From contig CAJAHV010000193.1 of assembly GCA_903939555.1 (NCBI GenBank), positions 1-29,579 of the forward strand: 29,579 nt of DNA, given 5' to 3'. The DNA comes from an uncultured Alphaproteobacteria bacterium (lineage in GTDB: Bacteria > Pseudomonadota > Alphaproteobacteria > Sphingomonadales > Sphingomonadaceae). The notes below the pieces were generated by a model that saw only the letters and a list, made by a program, of their open reading frames with translations, made no database searches and had not been told where the DNA came from. Below are positions 8,053 to 16,148 of the stretch, one piece after another. Made by a program: the position numbers and the translations under genes. Each line of letters begins with the position of its first letter. Position 1 is the first letter of the stretch.

Positions 8053-9134
8053 CACCAGACCTCCGGTTCGCCGCGTACGGAGCAGCATTGAACCCCGACA
8101 TTGCGGCCATGATAGAGTTGCGCCAGCGCTTTCGGCATGTTCTGGACCCCGTCGATGATGTCCTGAACAGGTTTCAACTTGCCCTCTCGAATCCAGCCCG
8201 CCAGATCGGCCATGACCGCGTCCCAGCGCTGGATATGGTTGTAGACGAAAAACCCCTGCATCCGGCTTTCGCTTCGGCGCAGCCGAGTATAATTTGTCAG
8301 GGCGAAGGGCTCAGTGCGCGCATATTCACTGATCGAGCCGCACAGCACGACCCGGGAATGCATCCGCAACCGTTCGAGGCAGGCTGCCAGCGTTTCCCCG
8401 CCGACATTGTCGAAATAGAGATCGATGCCATCGGGCCTGAGCACATCGAGCCTTTCAGCCAGGTTTTCATTCTTGTAGTCGATCGTTGCCGAGCAGCCGT
8501 GATCGAGCAGGAATGCGCATTTCTCCGGGCCGCCGGCGATGCCAACGACATCGCAGCCAACAACGTTTGCGGCGATCTGGCTGACCATCGAGCCAACCCC
8601 CCCCGCCGCTCCCGACAATACCATGAGGTCGCCGCTGCGTGGGTCGCCGGTTGGAAACAACCCGGCATAGGCAGAAAGACCGGTCATCCCCAATACCCCC
8701 GATCCAAGCGCCGCAGGGAGGCCATTGGGCGCCATCCGGAAGAACTTTTCCTGCGGAGTCATGGCCGAGACTTTGTAAGTCTGCCAGCCGATCTGGCCCT
8801 GAACCACTTCGCCTTCTCGGTAATCGGGATGGCGTGATTTGATAACCTGGGCGACCCCGCGGCCGTGAATGACGTCGCCTATCCGCAGTGGCATCTCTCC
8901 GGACGGGCTGCCCCCCATCATGTACATCCGCATAACCGGCGCAAGGCCTAGGTAGTGGGCCTTCAGCAGAACCTCACCCGGCGCAGGCTCGGGAATCTGG
9001 CTCACGTCCCAACGGAAATCGCTCGGTGTCACATTGCCGACAGGATGGCGGGCAACACGCCAGCTATAATTGGCATCGTCGGTGATGGATTTGCCCGCCG
9101 CAAGGGCATCGAATGCGTCCAAATCGCTGATCAT
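8052..9134 (-). CDS. MDR-family NADP-dependent oxidoreductase (zinc-free, CurA/LTB4DH-like)
   Basis: A 360-residue medium-chain reductase. It has the cofactor-binding stretch LSGAAGGVGSMVSQ (173-186), the family segment GIDLYFDNVGGE, and an N-terminal substrate domain with PGEVLLKAHYLGLAP. It lacks the structural-zinc cysteine cluster, which places it with the leukotriene-B4-dehydrogenase/CurA group that reduces alpha,beta-unsaturated ketones or aldehydes with NADPH. Flanking VOC, DUF1330 and MFS genes overlap it at both ends, showing one translated unit. Its role is inferred to be double-bond reduction in the pathway. Confidence 0.9.
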   Translation of the reverse strand: MISDLDAFDALAAGKSITDDANYSWRVARHPVGNVTPSDFRWDVSQIPEPAPGEVLLKAHYLGLAPVMRMYMMGGSPSGEMPLRIGDVIHGRGVAQVIKSRHPDYREGEVVQGQIGWQTYKVSAMTPQEKFFRMAPNGLPAALGSGVLGMTGLSAYAGLFPTGDPRSGDLMVLSGAAGGVGSMVSQIAANVVGCDVVGIAGGPEKCAFLLDHGCSATIDYKNENLAERLDVLRPDGIDLYFDNVGGETLAACLERLRMHSRVVLCGSISEYARTEPFALTNYTRLRRSESRMQGFFVYNHIQRWDAVMADLAGWIREGKLKPVQDIIDGVQNMPKALAQLYHGRNVGVQCCSVRGEPEVW

Positions 9135-9592
9135 ACTTGCTGGTTCACTTCGAAAAAATAGCCATCCAGATCAAAGAAGCTACCCCCGATCATCTGCTTT
9201 TCCGCGCCATCGGCACCGGTCACTGTCCAGTCACGCGGTTCGCAATAGATGTGCGAGCCAAGCGCACGCGCCCGTTCGATTGCCGCCTTGCAATCGGAGG
9301 ATGCGACGACGAAAATCGGTGCGCCGAAAGCAAGCCGGGTCGTCAGTTCGGCAGGAGCGTCCAGCTTTGGGTCGAGCCACTCGAGCAGGCCGATCATGCC
9401 GATCATATCGTGTTCGCATTTCAGGATCACCAGCCGGGTCTGGTCACCTTTCTGTCCGGCGGCGAGTTGCGTGCCCGACAGAGTGAAAGGGACATCCATC
9501 CACCGGGTCATGCCGAATACGGTTTCATACCATGACGCCGCCCGTTCGGCATCGCGGACCATCAAAGTAGTACGTTTGATGATATCAGCCAT
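9131..9592 (-). CDS. VOC (glyoxalase/dioxygenase-fold) protein
   Basis: A 153-residue VOC-fold protein. The N-terminal half begins IIKRTTLMVRDAERAASWYE and the C-terminal half has ALGSHIYCEPRDWTV and FFDLDGYFFEVNQQV, the usual end strand of the fold. The activity is undetermined: family members include extradiol-type dioxygenases, epimerases and lyases. ATG 9592 overlaps the end of the DUF1330 gene by 8 bp, and its own stop overlaps the reductase start (ATGA). It is clearly different from the other VOC protein of the operon, so this is not a recent duplication. Confidence 0.86.
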   Translation of the reverse strand: MADIIKRTTLMVRDAERAASWYETVFGMTRWMDVPFTLSGTQLAAGQKGDQTRLVILKCEHDMIGMIGLLEWLDPKLDAPAELTTRLAFGAPIFVVASSDCKAAIERARALGSHIYCEPRDWTVTGADGAEKQMIGGSFFDLDGYFFEVNQQV

Positions 9593-9890
9593 TGATCTTG
9601 CCCGCCTCGATCAACAAAACTTGGCAATCGGCAATGCCTTTGCGCAGTTTTTTTGCCTGAGCGTATTCGGGCGAATTCCAGAAAGCGAGAGCCGACGCTT
9701 TGTCGGGCCATTCCGAAATGACCATCGACGCGCCGTCGCCAAAACTGCCCTCAAGCAATTGTGCTCCCGGTCCGCGCAACACGTAGCGCCCGCCGAATTG
9801 CTCGACCAGTGCTCCAGCCGTCGAGCCGTAATTGGTAATGAAGGCGTCCCGATCGGTGATCTTGGCGGTGACGATCATATAGGCAGGCAT
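9585..9890 (-). CDS. DUF1330-family small dimeric alpha-beta protein
   Basis: A 101-residue protein with the DUF1330 (ferredoxin-like, ABM-related) pattern: MPAYMIVTAKITDRDAF at the start, YGSTAGALVEQFGGRYVLRG in the middle and SALAFWNSPEYAQAKKLR near the end. Members are small dimers without a proven common reaction. Some may act as monooxygenases or ligand binders. It is the first gene of a five-gene minus-strand operon, with AGGA upstream of ATG 9890. The promoter should lie in 9891-10090, where operator C is found. Confidence 0.87.
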   Translation of the reverse strand: MPAYMIVTAKITDRDAFITNYGSTAGALVEQFGGRYVLRGPGAQLLEGSFGDGASMVISEWPDKASALAFWNSPEYAQAKKLRKGIADCQVLLIEAGKING

Positions 9891-10082
9891 GCGAATTGAT
9901 TCCTAATTTTGCGTTCGCGGGACCGTGTGCCCGATCTCTTTGAATTTGTGGCTCACGTGGATTGCGTCAGGGTTCAACAGTGTAAACGATTCAAGGGTGT
10001 AACCTCCCGGAAGCGCCGAGTTCCCCAAATCCGACCGGTTTGTTTCTCGTTTCTGTGCGCCGGTAATTGCACTTTCAGCAAG

Positions 10083-10094
10083 TTGTCTGGACAA
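10083..10094. promoter_or_regulatory. Operator-like palindrome, site C (imperfect)
   Basis: TTGTCTGGACAA matches the shared motif with one central change (C to T). It lies 193 bp from the start of the DUF1330 operon and about 290 bp from the receptor start, so it most likely serves the leftward operon or DNA looping with site D. Confidence 0.5.
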
Positions 10095-10282
10095 ATGGCG
10101 GCTTGTCAAGTCTGGCCTTGTTGCGCTCGAACGGTTTGCAGGCCGCCATTCACCAAACCGACGTTCGCGTTACGCGGAAAGGCCCGCGCCCGCTGCATCA
10201 TCGGCGGCTCGAGCCAGCCGGATACGCGACTGCTGCCGAAAATGATCAGTGTTGTAAAAGTGTGACAGGGTGTTTCGGCAAA

Positions 10283-10311
10283 TTTGTCCGGACATGATTT
10301 GTCTGGACAAG
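10283..10311. promoter_or_regulatory. Tandem operator-like palindromes, sites D1 and D2
   Basis: Two copies sit side by side. D1 has core TGTCCGGACA at 10285-10294, and D2 is TTGTCTGGACAA at 10299-10310. Their centres are 15 bp apart. They lie about 70-100 bp upstream of the TonB receptor start. Two adjacent sites suggest cooperative binding and tighter control of the receptor than of the other units. Confidence 0.65.
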
Positions 10312-10381
10312 TTCAACTTAAACCGTGACTGAACATGAGATCGCTGAATGGCGGCAGAAATGAAACGGGGGGAATTTGAGG

Positions 10382-12961
10382 GTGAAACACAATCTGAAAA
10401 TCGTCGTGCTGGCTTTGACTGCGCTCACGCCGTTGCCAGCCTTTGCCCAAGCAGCTCCGGGGGAAAGCGCTGATGGGATCGCCGACATTGTGGTGACGGC
10501 CCGCAGGACCAAGGAAACGCTGCAATCGACTCCGATTTCCGTATCCGTGGTGTCTTCGGAGAAGATTTCGGATCTGGGTCTGCTTTCAATCGATGATTTT
10601 GCCAAGCAATCGACCGGCATCAGCTTCAGCCAGGCCTTTGGCCGATTTACCGATCGCCCGGTCATTCGCGGCGCCTCCAACGTGTTGGCCAACGTCCAGT
10701 TCGGGGTCGAAACCGGCGCGGCCTATTTCGTCGACGGCGTATATTTCCAAGGGGATCTGCAGAGTTTTGACCCTAGCTCGATTGAGCGAGTTGAAATCGT
10801 CAAGGGCCCGCAATCCGCTCTCTATGGCCGCAACACCTATGCTGGCGCGATCAACTACATCACCAAGGATCCGACTTCGCAATTCACCGTTTCAGGCCGT
10901 GGTCGCTTGGCTAAATATGGTGAAAAAGAGGTTGGAGCCGCGATTTCCGGTCCCATCATCGGCGATGTCCTCGGCTTCCGCCTGAGCGGTCGCTTCTATG
11001 ATTATGACGGGGAGTTCATCAACAATATCACGGGCAAGAAAGTCGGTCAGGAAAACTCGAAGGCTGTCGACCTGACTCTGGTTTTCAAGCCGACTCCTGA
11101 CATCAAGATGCGGACCCGGATCGGTCACCAGAAAGACCAGGATAGCCCGCGCGCCTTCTTCCTCCAGGGGGCCGCAGCCAACAATTGTCTGCCCGGTTTC
11201 CGCTCGGCTGGCTTCCGCGGTGCCGGGGCAGCGCCAATCGGGCTGTCGTCTACCAACAAGAATCAGTGGTTCTGCGGCGTCGTGGCACCCCAGCCCAACA
11301 ACATCTATTTGAACACTGATGCAGCCACTTACGCTCTGCGCGGCGCTTCGATTACTACCCAAGACGGCACGGCATATGACGGCATCGACAACAGCCAGAT
11401 CAATGTTTCGAATGTGCTTGAATGGAACCTTGGCGGCTCCGGTTGGGTGATTTCATCGCTCACAGGTTACAGGAAAAACACATTTTCCGCCGGTTCTGAC
11501 TCGGATCATTCGGAAGCGTTCTCTGCCTTTGGACCTGGCGAACCGTTGTTTGCTGGAACATCAAGCACTGAGCAACGCGATTTCAGCGAGGAAATCAAAC
11601 TGGCATCGCCCGACGACAAGCCTATCCGGGCGATGATCGGCGCTTACTATTTCAAGCAGAAGTATCAGATCCGTGATTTTGTCTACGCTGATCCAGTAGC
11701 GCGAACGGGGACCGTGCTCCTGGGGCTTGGCGATAACAATTCGCAGTATGCCACGATCAAGAACCAAGCCCTGTTCGGCATGGTCGCCTGGGATGCTACC
11801 GATGCCCTGACCATCTCGGCTGAATTGCGGATAGCGCGCGAGACCAAGACGCTGATCGATCGCGGCTCACGAAGCGCAACGTCCACCTATATCTTCGCAG
11901 CGGGCGCCGACGATGCGTTGAAAACTCAATTTGGTTGCACACCGGAGATCATCGGAACCGCGCTGACGTCAGGATGCCGCGTGTTCGACAAGGGCGTATT
12001 TACCGGAACCGATCCGCGTATCACGATCAACTACAAACTTCCCAACGACGTTCTGCTCTACGCAAACTTCGCTACGGGGCGCAAACCAGGCGGGTTCAAC
12101 GGTACTGCCGGCGCACAGGCCGCATCAGTGCTGGGCCGTGATGCCAGCGCCTATTTGCCGGAAAAGTCGAAGGGATTTGAAATTGGTGTGAAATTTGACG
12201 CCTTCGATAGGAAGCTGCGCGGCTCGCTCGCTATCTTCCATAACAAGCTGAGCGACGTTCAGCTGTCGACAGCAATTCCCAATGGCGGAACCGGCGGATC
12301 GTTGACATCGATCGTCACCACCAGTTCCGATGCCCGCACGCAAGGCTTTGAGTTTGATCTGCAGGCAGTGCCTACAGATGGGCTTAACCTGACTATGGGC
12401 ATTTCCTATGTGGACGCGAAGTTCACGCGCGGGTGCGACGCAGATCAGTTCATCTATCAGTCGGGTGGGCTTCGCCCCAATTTCGACACTGCCAATCCAA
12501 CGCCGGCGGGCCTCGCCCTGTGCGACATTGCCGGAAAACGGCTGCCGCTTGGCACCCCATGGACGGTCAATGGCTCTGCAACTTACGAGCGGGAAATTGG
12601 CGGCGACTTCCGGATGTTCCTGAATACGAGCTTTAGTTATGAAGGTTCAAAATTCGTCCAGACCGATAATACGGCTGAAACCGGGAGCGCTTTACTGATC
12701 AATGCGAGGCTTGGACTGAAGACCGAGAATTTCACGCTTACGTTCTTCGGGCGCAATCTAACCAACGAGAATTCGATCCCGCTGGCAACGCGCTGGTTCG
12801 ATCTGCGGTATGGCAGCGCGGCTGCGGGTGGTGTTCCTGCCTCGGGGACACTGACGTTCGACGGTCGGCCAGCATTTGCCGAAACGGGATCGCCACGCGG
12901 CGTTTTCGGGGCGCTTCGCAAGAGCCGCACCTTCGGCGTCGAAGGTTCGTTCCACTTCTGA
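10382..12961 (+). CDS. TonB-dependent outer-membrane receptor
   Basis: An 859-residue TonB-dependent receptor. A signal peptide ends at FAQA, a TonB box ADIVVTARR follows near residue 35, then the plug domain (RPVIRGASN, VDGVYFQGD, ERVEIVKGPQSALYGRNTYAGAIN) and a long beta-barrel ending in an aromatic residue (EGSFHF). It imports a bulky organic compound using TonB energy. Such receptors in sphingomonad catabolic clusters usually serve the pathway substrate, not iron. GTG 10382 is chosen because GGGGGG lies nine bases before it. TTG 10376 in the same frame is an alternative. It is controlled by the tandem palindromes upstream, and a hairpin follows the stop. Confidence 0.93.
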   Translation: MKHNLKIVVLALTALTPLPAFAQAAPGESADGIADIVVTARRTKETLQSTPISVSVVSSEKISDLGLLSIDDFAKQSTGISFSQAFGRFTDRPVIRGASNVLANVQFGVETGAAYFVDGVYFQGDLQSFDPSSIERVEIVKGPQSALYGRNTYAGAINYITKDPTSQFTVSGRGRLAKYGEKEVGAAISGPIIGDVLGFRLSGRFYDYDGEFINNITGKKVGQENSKAVDLTLVFKPTPDIKMRTRIGHQKDQDSPRAFFLQGAAANNCLPGFRSAGFRGAGAAPIGLSSTNKNQWFCGVVAPQPNNIYLNTDAATYALRGASITTQDGTAYDGIDNSQINVSNVLEWNLGGSGWVISSLTGYRKNTFSAGSDSDHSEAFSAFGPGEPLFAGTSSTEQRDFSEEIKLASPDDKPIRAMIGAYYFKQKYQIRDFVYADPVARTGTVLLGLGDNNSQYATIKNQALFGMVAWDATDALTISAELRIARETKTLIDRGSRSATSTYIFAAGADDALKTQFGCTPEIIGTALTSGCRVFDKGVFTGTDPRITINYKLPNDVLLYANFATGRKPGGFNGTAGAQAASVLGRDASAYLPEKSKGFEIGVKFDAFDRKLRGSLAIFHNKLSDVQLSTAIPNGGTGGSLTSIVTTSSDARTQGFEFDLQAVPTDGLNLTMGISYVDAKFTRGCDADQFIYQSGGLRPNFDTANPTPAGLALCDIAGKRLPLGTPWTVNGSATYEREIGGDFRMFLNTSFSYEGSKFVQTDNTAETGSALLINARLGLKTENFTLTFFGRNLTNENSIPLATRWFDLRYGSAAAGGVPASGTLTFDGRPAFAETGSPRGVFGALRKSRTFGVEGSFHF

Positions 12962-12984
12962 TTACGACCCGATTACAGAAACGG

Positions 12985-13012
12985 AGGGCCCGGACAGCGA
13001 TGTCCGGGCCCT
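12985..13012. terminator. Bidirectional hairpin between convergent genes
   Basis: A 12-bp perfect stem, AGGGCCCGGACA and its complement, closes on a GCGA tetraloop. It begins 24 bp after the receptor stop and ends 5 bp before the stop of the convergent amine-oxidase-like gene. The T-tract is poor on both sides, but the position and stem strength fit a shared terminator. Confidence 0.75.
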
Positions 13013-13016
13013 GATT

Positions 13017-14423
13017 CTAATATCTCGTCAGGATCGTCTGGGCAGCCCGTTCACCGCTTTCGAGCGCGGCTTCCATACCTGAACTCTCCTGCGCCAGATG
13101 TTCACCGGCGAAAACCAGGCGTTGGCCAGTCGCTTGCGTGGCAGCGGCCAGCATTGCCGCCTGCCCCGTTCCGATATGGTGATAGATACCGCGCGCAAAC
13201 GGGCTCTTCTGCCAACTGAACAACCGTTCGACCTTGAGCTTACCCTTCGCCGAAGGTCGTGCCTTCTCGACCCGGGCCACAATTTCTGCGGAGGCGAGCG
13301 CCGGTGTGGCGCGATCGAGCAGGTCGGCGCCGGCACCCACGGTCCAGACCTTGAGCATCGGCGGATTTTCGCCAAGCACGAAGACCCTGCCCAACCAGGG
13401 ATCGTCGGTCCACAGCGTTTCGGGAAGCCCATCGGATTTCCAGAACGGCTCCCTTGCCGACAGGTAGGCAAAACTCGCGCGAGTGTAGGGTAGCGCGGCG
13501 ATCATGGTTGCCATCGGCTGCGCGAGCGGAGCTTCGAGCGCAATATGCCGAAGAGCAGCGAAGGGTATCGTACAGATCACATGGCGCGCCCGGAGGGCTC
13601 CGCGACTGGTCTCGACGGTTACGCCATCGGCCTCCTCGCGGATCGCGGTTACCACCTGACCGCAGCGGATCGGTGTGCGCAGCGCCCTGGCCATCGCCTC
13701 GGGCAGCCGCTGCGAACCGCCGCGGATCGTTGCCGTCGGTCCGGGTCCGGCACGAGAGATCGCGGCCGCACGCATGACGCCAAGCTGCGACATGCCAGCC
13801 AGCGTATTGCCATTGAGGTTGGCCTCGATGAGGCGCATTGCTTCCACGCTCGCGCCAGCACCACGCAGCGCCTCGGCATAGGAAATGTCGAGCGTCGGGT
13901 CGGCGGCAAGCCAGGCGCCCGGGGTTTCAAGACGCGGCAGATGGGCACCATAGGTAAACCCCAAAGCCAGCGGCAGGGTCGCCCGTTCGCCATCGCCCAG
14001 CCTGTTTGCAGGCGATTTAGGCCAATCGGCGGGAGCAACCGTCTCGCCATTGATGTGAAACAGCGCAGTTCGTGCTTCGGCAGCCCCCGCACCGCTTCCC
14101 GAAGCCTGATTCAGCGCCACTTTGAGGTCGTCGGCAATCGCCCGCAACCTGTGGTAACCGCTTCCCACCTGAATCCCGCCCGCGTCTGGGCTCCCGGGCA
14201 GTTCATCCAGCGTTCGAAGTCGCCCGCCGATGCGCATTTCTCCTTCGATTATCAAGCATTTGAGGCCGGCAGTCTCAAGCTTGTGTGCGGCATGGAGGCC
14301 AGCCAACCCCGCGCCGATGATGACCACATCGGTTTCTGTCCGACCCCAAGCTGGGCGCGGCGCCAGCCCTGTGACAATTGCAGCGCTGGCGCCGCCCAGG
14401 ACAGATCGCCGCGACCACGTCAT
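13017..14423 (-). CDS. Tat-exported flavin monoamine-oxidase-like FAD oxidoreductase
   Basis: A 468-residue FAD enzyme of the amine-oxidase superfamily. The N-terminus is a twin-arginine signal (TWSRRSVLGGASAA), so it should be folded with FAD in the cytoplasm and exported. The dinucleotide-binding motif VVIIGAGLAGLHAA is at 33-46, with acidic E60 at the ribose position and MRIGGRLR after it. The C-terminal FAD motif is RLVFAGEHLAQESSGMEAALESG. Relatives oxidise amines, but others desaturate or oxidise C-C bonds, so the substrate is open. ATG 14423 lies 1 bp after the DUF1838 stop. The longer frame from 14612 overlaps that gene and lacks family similarity. It is third gene of the exported operon under site E. 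Confidence 0.9.
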   Translation of the reverse strand: MTWSRRSVLGGASAAIVTGLAPRPAWGRTETDVVIIGAGLAGLHAAHKLETAGLKCLIIEGEMRIGGRLRTLDELPGSPDAGGIQVGSGYHRLRAIADDLKVALNQASGSGAGAAEARTALFHINGETVAPADWPKSPANRLGDGERATLPLALGFTYGAHLPRLETPGAWLAADPTLDISYAEALRGAGASVEAMRLIEANLNGNTLAGMSQLGVMRAAAISRAGPGPTATIRGGSQRLPEAMARALRTPIRCGQVVTAIREEADGVTVETSRGALRARHVICTIPFAALRHIALEAPLAQPMATMIAALPYTRASFAYLSAREPFWKSDGLPETLWTDDPWLGRVFVLGENPPMLKVWTVGAGADLLDRATPALASAEIVARVEKARPSAKGKLKVERLFSWQKSPFARGIYHHIGTGQAAMLAAATQATGQRLVFAGEHLAQESSGMEAALESGERAAQTILTRY

Positions 14424-14424
14424 T

Positions 14425-15321
14425 TCAGTGCCCCGCGGGCGCCGCCGGCTTGTGTTGATCGGCCCACTTCTTGAACACAGTCCACGACGTTTCATTCGGC
14501 CGATTGTCGTCACCAGGCGGCGGCGCACTGTAGGAGGGGTAGTTGGCAGCGATTTCGGTCTTGAGCAGCGCTGGCAGTTCGTCAAAGCTCTTGAGCTTGT
14601 TTCCCATCGCATTGATGACGACCAGTCCTGGCCGACCGCGCATCTTCATCCAAGGCAACCAGTCAGCCATCCGTACCCAGCTGACTATGGGGTATGAGGT
14701 GGCATTCTTCGTATCGAGCATTTCATTGGCATCGAAGGCGAAGTCGAAGATCTCCATCGCATGATACTTGCCACCGACAAAATCCTGATACTCGCCCTGT
14801 AACGGGTTGGTGTAAAACAGCGGTATCTCAATAGGCATGAATAACCAGCGCCCCTCGCGGCGAAGGTTGGAATTGGTGAATGGCGAGCCATCGCCATTCT
14901 TGGCAAAATTTGGCCGCGAATTGACCGGATCATTGGCCACGTGCAACACTTCAACCATCTCGCCGGTCCAAGGGTTCTTCCAATTGCGGGAAACCTCACC
15001 GGTGACCGGATCAAGGTAAAGCAGTATTTCGCGGCTGACGAGACGATAGCCCTTGCCGCGCTGCGGATCGGTAACAGCCACGCATTGGCGAATGTTCATG
15101 CCTTCGATCTTGAACAGCAGCCGGTCCGGCTCACCCTCTACCCGTGCATAGGCCCGGCCGGACCAGTGATAGACTGCCGGTTTGCCATCTGCTTCGCCGC
15201 ATTGGACGCGTTTGGAAATTTCCAACGCGTCTTCAGGAGTGTTCGGATCAAGCGTTCTTGCTTGCGCTGGAACGGTTGCGGCAGAGGCCAGTACAGCCAG
15301 TAGAACTAAATTCCATTTCAT
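14425..15321 (-). CDS. DUF1838-family exported protein
   Basis: A 298-residue protein with a Sec-type signal peptide (MKWNLVLLAVLASAATVPAQA). Its family pattern is DPVTGEVSRNWKNPWTGE, VLHVANDPVN and YPIVSWVRMADWLPWMKM. DUF1838 proteins are of unknown function, mostly exported, and are often found beside oxidoreductases and TonB receptors in soil and marine bacteria. AGGAG precedes ATG 15321. It lies between a secreted unknown protein and the Tat-exported flavoprotein with very short gaps, so the three probably form a periplasmic functional unit. The biochemical role is not known to me. Confidence 0.88.
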   Translation of the reverse strand: MKWNLVLLAVLASAATVPAQARTLDPNTPEDALEISKRVQCGEADGKPAVYHWSGRAYARVEGEPDRLLFKIEGMNIRQCVAVTDPQRGKGYRLVSREILLYLDPVTGEVSRNWKNPWTGEMVEVLHVANDPVNSRPNFAKNGDGSPFTNSNLRREGRWLFMPIEIPLFYTNPLQGEYQDFVGGKYHAMEIFDFAFDANEMLDTKNATSYPIVSWVRMADWLPWMKMRGRPGLVVINAMGNKLKSFDELPALLKTEIAANYPSYSAPPPGDDNRPNETSWTVFKKWADQHKPAAPAGH

Positions 15322-15335
15322 GATTCAAACGTCTC

Positions 15336-16148
15336 CTATCCTCTGAATTTTTCAGTCGTGAGCTGTGAAGCTGGGGCAACGGGGCCAATGTTGCAACCGG
15401 ACTGCATCCAGCGCAGATTGATACCCACCCGTGCTGAATCCGGTGCGGCCCAGCTATAGGCTTCAGCGTGCGCCGGCTTGTCGGGCTTGTGAGCATAGAG
15501 CGCCACGACCGGACGATTGGTACTGCCCTTGTCCCAGGTTACGTTGCGCACCCGAATGACGATTGGTTGCGCACCTGTTTCACCTCCGCCAACTGCTGCT
15601 CGTCCGCCTTGATCATGCAGCAGTACATCGCGCTGAAAATACCAATCTTCCTTGCCATCGGCTTTTGGCTTGTCCCGCAGGACCGCCACCCAGCAACTGA
15701 CCGAGCGTGCGCGACGCAGATCTGAGACCTGACCATCGTTGCCCGCAAGCTCCAGTCCATAGGGACCGATGCGTGCGATTGCAGGCAGGCCGGTACAGTC
15801 TCCCCGGTTACCGTCAGCCACCAGCGCGCCAGATATCGGGGTATAGATCCGTTCGCAGGCACCATGATCGAGTACCACCCGCTTGCCTTCACGCTTGAGC
15901 TGGCCGGTCAGTGCCGGGCCCTTTGCCGTGCCGAACGCATCGACGGAGGTGATCGACACCTGATCGCCGGTTGCCGTGATACGCAGCATTGCCCAAGAAG
16001 GGCCTTTGCGACCGGCTTCGCTGTCGAAATACACCTGTTCTTCGTTGCTGAAGATCCCAGCGAGCATGCCTGCGTCGTTCGACGCCGGGCTATTTCCGGC
16101 CAGGACCGGGCTGGCAAGCAACACGGCAGTCAGTGTCAAAATTCGCAT
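15336..16148 (-). CDS. Secreted protein of unknown function
   Basis: A 270-residue protein with a clear signal peptide (MRILTLTAVLLASPVLA). The mature part is beta-rich by eye and has cysteines in HGACERIY, GDCTGLP, VSCWVAVL and SGCNIGP that could form two disulfides. No known enzyme motif was recognised. It has GGGAG before ATG 16148 and starts the operon with DUF1838 and the flavin oxidase, 62 bp downstream of palindrome E. A periplasmic partner or substrate-binding protein is a reasonable guess but nothing more. Confidence 0.8.
   Translation of the reverse strand: MRILTLTAVLLASPVLAGNSPASNDAGMLAGIFSNEEQVYFDSEAGRKGPSWAMLRITATGDQVSITSVDAFGTAKGPALTGQLKREGKRVVLDHGACERIYTPISGALVADGNRGDCTGLPAIARIGPYGLELAGNDGQVSDLRRARSVSCWVAVLRDKPKADGKEDWYFQRDVLLHDQGGRAAVGGGETGAQPIVIRVRNVTWDKGSTNRPVVALYAHKPDKPAHAEAYSWAAPDSARVGINLRWMQSGCNIGPVAPASQLTTEKFRG

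Larger units (their letters stand above)
9891..10381. other. Divergent intergenic region carrying operators C and D
   Basis: About 490 bp lie between the minus-strand DUF1330 operon and the plus-strand TonB receptor. Three copies of the shared palindrome lie in it: a weaker one at 10083, nearer the left operon, and a tandem pair at 10285 and 10299, close to the receptor. No gene is supported: frames on both strands here lack recognisable motifs or ribosome sites. Individual -35/-10 boxes could not be assigned with confidence. Confidence 0.5.

Noticed and set aside
12985..13012. Hairpin containing CCGGACA and TGTCCGG, resembling the left-module palindrome
   Set aside because: The half-sites are separated and part of a longer 12-bp GC-rich stem after a stop codon; position and form fit a terminator.
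13545..14474. 309-codon plus-strand frame opposite the flavin oxidase
   Set aside because: Antisense shadow of a gene with clear FAD motifs; composition without recognisable domains.
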